DNA from: Rhodoferax sp.
GTDB lineage: Bacteria > Pseudomonadota > Gammaproteobacteria > Burkholderiales > Burkholderiaceae
Direction of reading: 5' to 3'
Length of the DNA stretch: 6,185 nucleotides
Assembly (NCBI GenBank): GCA_028292075.1
Contig: JAQGNA010000548.1
Span: 1 to 6,185, forward strand
Below, piece after piece: positions 5,900 through 6,185 of this stretch (position 1 is its first letter; every line of letters starts with the position of its first letter). Under the pieces are notes generated by a model, which was not told the DNA's origin, ran no database searches, and saw only the letters and a program-made list of their open reading frames with translations. The position numbers and the translations under genes are program-made.

Positions 5900-5970
5900 G
5901 GTGGGTTATCCCTAGGAAAGGTTTTGACTTCTGCATTTGCTTCAACAGTTCTGCGCGAAATGCCTCTACG

Positions 5971-6004
5971 GTGTCGAGAACCTTGACACAGATTTACATT
6001 CTGT
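5971..6004. promoter_or_regulatory. Pair of abutting imperfect dyads, candidate activator site
   Basis: The first dyad, 5971-5989, has arms GTGTC and GACAC with two further inner pairs (seven of nine pairs match). The second, 5988-6004, has arms ACAGA and TCTGT around seven bases (six of eight pairs match). Their centres are 16 bases apart. They lie about 73-106 bases upstream of the start site predicted for the sigma-54 promoter at 6046-6067, a normal place for an NtrC-type activator to bind. The TTGACA at 5983-5988 inside the first dyad has no good -10 partner. Confidence 0.4.
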
Positions 6005-6045
6005 TGCTAGTCAGTCGGAGAAGGCGTTGATTTTGAACGAGTTTA

Positions 6046-6067
6046 CGTACTGGCACAGGTTTTGCTT
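6046..6067 (+). promoter_or_regulatory. Sigma-54 (RpoN) -24/-12 promoter
   Basis: TGGCAC (6051-6056), five bases, then TTGC (6062-6065) gives exactly the ten-base interval between the invariant GG (6052-6053) and GC (6064-6065). Flanking bases also fit the consensus: C-G-N-A-C before the -24 element and T after TTGC. The only visible mismatch is A instead of G at 6057. Transcription should start near 6077, leaving a leader of about 24 bases with a ribosome site before the TTG at 6101. Such a promoter needs an enhancer-binding ATPase. Confidence 0.7.
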
Positions 6068-6100
6068 TGATTTCATCGCTCAACCAGTAAAGGGATTTCG

Positions 6101-6185
6101 TTGAAAAAACTGCTTTTCACCGCTGCAATGGCCCTTGCTGGATTCGCCATGGCACCAGCCCATGCCGTTCTGGTCAACTTTGCCT
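6101..6185 (+). CDS. Exported protein, N-terminal fragment (PEP-CTERM-like N-terminus)
   Basis: Only 28 codons are visible before the window ends. The start is TTG at 6101, supported by AAAGGG (6089-6094) six bases upstream. From there the translation gives a textbook Sec signal peptide: MKK, a hydrophobic core LLFTAAMALAGFAMA, and the site AHA/V after residue 22. The in-frame ATG at 6128 would delete the basic start of the signal and is unlikely. The mature protein begins VLVNFA. This N-terminal style (short signal ending in AHA, then a V-L-V-x-F strand) is common in PEP-CTERM proteins of beta-proteobacteria, which are processed by exosortase, but the diagnostic C-terminus is outside the window. 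It is preceded by a sigma-54 promoter. The function is not known. Confidence 0.7.
   Translation, partial: MKKLLFTAAMALAGFAMAPAHAVLVNFA

Larger units (their letters stand above)
5753..6100. other. Divergent intergenic regulatory region
   Basis: This is a stretch of 348 bases without a convincing gene between the importer operon (leftward) and an exported-protein gene (rightward). The left half is GC-rich and holds the importer leader with a short tandem repeat. The middle carries a perfect operator-like palindrome and a possible -10 for the importer. The right half, from about 5920, is visibly more AT-rich and holds two abutting dyads and a sigma-54 promoter for the rightward gene. No tRNA or small RNA gene could be recognised. 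Confidence 0.8.

Noticed and set aside
5983..6011. Sigma-70 promoter from TTGACA at 5983
   Set aside because: At 17 bases spacing the -10 position reads GCTAGT, a poor match; the TTGACA is better explained as part of the dyad.

Overview
The window is GC-rich, with Shine-Dalgarno-led, tightly packed genes. Its protein families point to a beta-proteobacterium of the order Burkholderiales, most likely a Comamonadaceae/Variovorax-like organism. This is judged from the style of the proteins and not from any search. Nothing suggests a phage, plasmid, insertion sequence, CRISPR array or RNA gene.

Layout, left to right. (1) Positions 1-464 (+) hold the C-terminal end of an EAL-domain cyclic-di-GMP phosphodiesterase cut by the window edge. 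(2) Positions 587-2695 (+) hold a three-gene envelope/stress-type module: a DUF3455 lipoprotein, an ECF-type RNA polymerase sigma factor, and a membrane anti-sigma factor of the RskA type. The sigma and anti-sigma genes are linked through two ATGA overlaps that bracket a 37-codon reading frame. Strong inverted repeats lie just before the sigma gene and at the end of the anti-sigma gene. (3) Positions 2702-5752 (-) hold a complete polar amino acid type ABC importer, transcribed as permease, permease, ATPase, periplasmic binding protein. It converges on the anti-sigma gene with 6 bases between stops. (4) Positions 5753-6100 are a divergent intergenic region of 348 bases with several regulatory-looking elements: a perfect GntR-type operator palindrome on the transporter side, and imperfect dyads followed by a near-consensus sigma-54 (-24/-12) promoter on the other side. 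(5) From 6101 (+) a new gene starts with TTG and encodes a clear signal peptide; it is cut by the window end and resembles the N-terminus of PEP-CTERM-type exported proteins.

How it fits together: the importer should bring a small amino-acid-like solute across the inner membrane, probably under a GntR/FCD-family repressor encoded elsewhere. The sigma/anti-sigma pair probably controls its own cluster, including the DUF3455 lipoprotein, in response to an envelope or oxidative cue that cannot be read from the sequence. The sigma-54 promoter would place the last exported protein under an NtrC-type activator. I see no wholly new system. The regulatory architecture of 5753-6100 and the coupling at the sigma/anti-sigma junction are the parts most worth checking.
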